Below, one piece after another: positions 6,265 through 7,824 of a stretch of DNA of 7,824 bases. The stretch is from NCBI GenBank assembly GCA_012799845.1, contig JAAZKL010000201.1:1-7824 (forward strand), read 5' to 3'. The notes under the pieces were generated by a model. The model had not been told where the DNA came from and ran no database searches. It saw nothing but the letters and a program-made list of their open reading frames with translations. The DNA comes from Clostridiaceae bacterium. Its GTDB lineage: Bacteria > Bacillota > Clostridia > Acetivibrionales > DTU013. How positions within the stretch are numbered: position 1 is the first letter of the stretch; each line of letters opens with the position of its first letter. A program made the translations under genes and the position numbers.

Positions 6265-6273
6265 ACGTTTTAC
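6260..6273 (-). promoter_or_regulatory. LacI-type operator candidate over the GH43 -35 box
   Basis: GTCAAACGTTTTAC on the plus strand: a CG-centred palindrome with perfect core AAACGTTT and outer GT...AC. It shares 11 of 14 positions with GTTAATCGTTTAAC at 2093-2106 upstream of the reductase. It covers most of the -35 hexamer, a classical repressor position. Confidence 0.65.
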
Positions 6274-6316
6274 CAATATTGCAGCAGACGTTCTGTCACT
6301 TTGGCATTCTATAGAA

Positions 6317-6604
6317 AGTACGTCGCCTGGCCTGCAAATATCAAGTTCAGCGCGTGCCCCACTTCTTATTTAGTGCGGTACATGACTCACTCCCCGTTAA
6401 ATGCTGTACCTGGTGCACTTGCTGTTTAGTGCTGTGCCTGGCACATTCCCTGCTAAGTGCTGTTCCTGGCACACTCCCTGCTAAGTGTGGTGCATGACAC
6501 ACTCATTGTTAAGTGGGTGCCTGGTACACTTCTCATTAAGTACTGTACCTGACTTACTCATTTAAGTGTGGAACCTGATACGTCATTTATATGTGCCAGG
6601 TACC
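6317..6604. repeat. Degenerate tandem repeat array, about ten units of 26-28 bp
   Basis: Unit starts are near 6317, 6344, 6372, 6400, 6428, 6456, 6484, 6512, 6539 and 6565, six intervals in the middle being 28 bp. The units at 6428 and 6456 are nearly identical. The conserved first 20 bases are close to AGTGCTGTACCTGGCACACT, and the units end in TTA or CTA. The core GTRCCTGGYAC is a near-palindrome. The array ends in an inverted copy, GTGCCAGGTACC (6593-6604), which can pair with GGAACCTGATAC (6570-6581). There is no unique spacer between units, so this is not CRISPR. It fills most of the 437-bp space between the GH31 stop and the GH43 start; no gene is seen there. Confidence 0.85.
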
Positions 6605-6616
6605 CATACCAATGCT

Positions 6617-7824
6617 CTATAACCGGAAAGTCATCTCCCCACCGTTGTAGCTGACGCTGACGGTTTTTGCGGCCTGCCCGTCCTCTATCAGCGTTATATC
6701 AAAGCTCTCCTGGTACGGATAACTGCCCCGAGCTGCCCCTAAGGTCAGTTCCCTGCTGTTTTCCCTGTATGCCATGGGTATGGCGGAGTAGTTGCCGTTC
6801 TCGTATGAGTAATTATCACCATCGTCGTTGTATAAAGTAAATTCCCCGTCCCCCCCGGCATATACCAGTATCCCGGAAACCTCGCCTTTTCTCTCGTCCG
6901 CATATTGTATCGGGTCCGACACAGGAACTATCGAGCCTGCCCTGACAAAAAGCGGCATCCTGTCGAGAGGCACATCGCATACGATCTCCTGCCCGCCGGC
7001 ATGGACCGAGTTCGTCCAGAAATCGTACCAGGCAGCCCCTTTCGGCAAGTATACCTTTTTCGTCTTCTCAATTCCGCGCAGTTCCGCTCCTCCTGCGTCG
7101 TAATACATCGGCTCCGTGACCGGACTGACCAGGAATGCTTTGCCGAACATGAAGCTGTCACTGATGCCCCTGACATTCTTATCCGCTGCAAAATCAAACA
7201 TCAGGCTGCGAAGCATCGTTGCATTGCTGAAATATACATCGGCGGCAACGGAATATATATACGGCAGCAGCCGGTACCGGAGGCGTATGAATCTCAGGAT
7301 GGTATCATAGAAAATATCGCCGGGGCTCCCGAAATGCCAGGGCTCTCTCGGGGTGTCGGTCCCGTGCGAGCGGAACATCGGCAGGAAAGCCGCGTACTGG
7401 AGCCATCTTACGTAAAGCTCCTTGTATCCCGGATCATCAACGCCGTCATTGTAGTCGCCGTCCCAGAACCACAGCTTCTGCGGATTTCCGCTGCAGCCGC
7501 ACCCCCTGTTCTCCCATTTGTCCTTTACGGTAAAGAACCCCCCGATATCCAGGGTCCAGAACGGCATCCCGCTCAGGCAGAACTTGATCCCTTCGGTGAT
7601 CTGATTCCTGAGCACGGACCATTTTGCGCTGATGTCGCCCGACCAGCAGACGACGCCATACCTTTGCCCGGAAATATATGAAGAGCGTGTCAGGTTCACG
7701 ACCCGTTTCGACGGATCCGTTTTCCTCCAGTTTTCATAAATGCCCCTGGCATGCATGAGCCCGTATGTGTTGAGCCTCGTCCAGTCCATGTGCATCCTGG
7801 ATCCATCCGTGATGAGCCTGTATC
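6617..7824 (-). CDS. GH31 family glycosidase, C-terminal part (start outside window)
   Basis: C-terminal 401 residues of a retaining alpha-glycosidase of the alpha-xylosidase/alpha-glucosidase family; the frame runs through the right edge. Counting from the Met at 7795, the second half of the TIM barrel is present: MHARGIYENWRK (14-25), RVVNLTRSSYISGQRYG (31-47), the acid/base aspartate D54 in WSGDIS, LSGMPFWTLDIGGFF (74-88) and FLPMFRSHGTDTPREPW (137-153). The following beta-sandwich includes a DUF5110-like end (FTLYNDDGDNYSYENGNYS, 319-337). The catalytic nucleophile should lie just beyond the right edge. FRSHGTDTPRE and the GH43 neighbour favour an alpha-xylosidase-like role on xyloglucan-type oligosaccharides, but alpha-glucosidase is not excluded. 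A Cys- and aromatic-rich stretch at 98-112 (RGCGCSGNPQKLWFW) is not part of the family core I recognise. Its stop is 437 bp before the GH43 start, with the repeat array between. Confidence 0.93.
   Translation of the reverse strand, partial: YRLITDGSRMHMDWTRLNTYGLMHARGIYENWRKTDPSKRVVNLTRSSYISGQRYGVVCWSGDISAKWSVLRNQITEGIKFCLSGMPFWTLDIGGFFTVKDKWENRGCGCSGNPQKLWFWDGDYNDGVDDPGYKELYVRWLQYAAFLPMFRSHGTDTPREPWHFGSPGDIFYDTILRFIRLRYRLLPYIYSVAADVYFSNATMLRSLMFDFAADKNVRGISDSFMFGKAFLVSPVTEPMYYDAGGAELRGIEKTKKVYLPKGAAWYDFWTNSVHAGGQEIVCDVPLDRMPLFVRAGSIVPVSDPIQYADERKGEVSGILVYAGGDGEFTLYNDDGDNYSYENGNYSAIPMAYRENSRELTLGAARGSYPYQESFDITLIEDGQAAKTVSVSYNGGEMTFRL

Noticed and set aside
2061..6273. CcpA cre sites
   Set aside because: The palindromes have the central CG but lack the TG...CA flanks of the cre consensus at the right positions; they match each other better than they match cre.
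6317..6604. CRISPR array
   Set aside because: The 26-28 bp units follow each other directly and are degenerate along their whole length; there are no unique spacers and no cas genes.

Overview
The window looks like part of a plant-polysaccharide (pentose/xyloglucan-type) utilisation locus from a motile, Gram-positive bacterium. Firmicutes/Clostridia, perhaps a Lachnospiraceae-like anaerobe, is an inference. It rests on AGGAGG-type ribosome binding sites, consensus sigma-A promoters, a LacI-family regulator beside glycoside hydrolases, and a short soluble chemoreceptor of a kind common in clostridia. No rRNA, tRNA, IS element or CRISPR array is visible, and species cannot be told from the sequence.

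Layout. Positions 1-826 (minus) hold the 5' part of a soluble methyl-accepting chemotaxis protein that runs off the left edge. It is divergent from a LacI-family repressor at 1006-2010 (plus), and two back-to-back promoters lie between them (906-934 and 951-978). Next on the plus strand come an aldo/keto reductase (2150-3226) and a zinc-dependent medium-chain dehydrogenase (3414-4475). Facing them on the minus strand is a GH43 glycosidase with a CBM6-like C-terminal module (4758-6179). Upstream of that is the C-terminal two thirds or so of a GH31 glycosidase (6617 to the right edge; its start lies outside).

How the parts fit. CG-centred palindromes of the LacI-operator type occur just downstream of the reductase promoter (2061-2074 and 2090-2109) and over the -35 box of the GH43 promoter (6260-6273). 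The best two share the 14-mer GTYAAWCGTTTWAC, so the LacI protein is the obvious candidate repressor of both transcription units. The GH43 enzyme shows no signal peptide and should act on imported oligosaccharides. The reductase and dehydrogenase could form a reduce-then-oxidise route (aldose to polyol to ketose) for the released sugar. That route is a hypothesis, not shown by sequence.

The most unusual non-coding content is a repeat family with the core GTRCCTGGYAC. About ten degenerate tandem units of 26-28 bp fill 6317-6604 upstream of the GH43 gene. Related sequence, including a 79-bp inverted repeat (4601-4679), lies beyond the 3' end of the same gene, so the gene is bracketed by one repeat family. 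A separate 17-bp direct repeat with a 22-bp period overlaps the GH43 promoter and leader.
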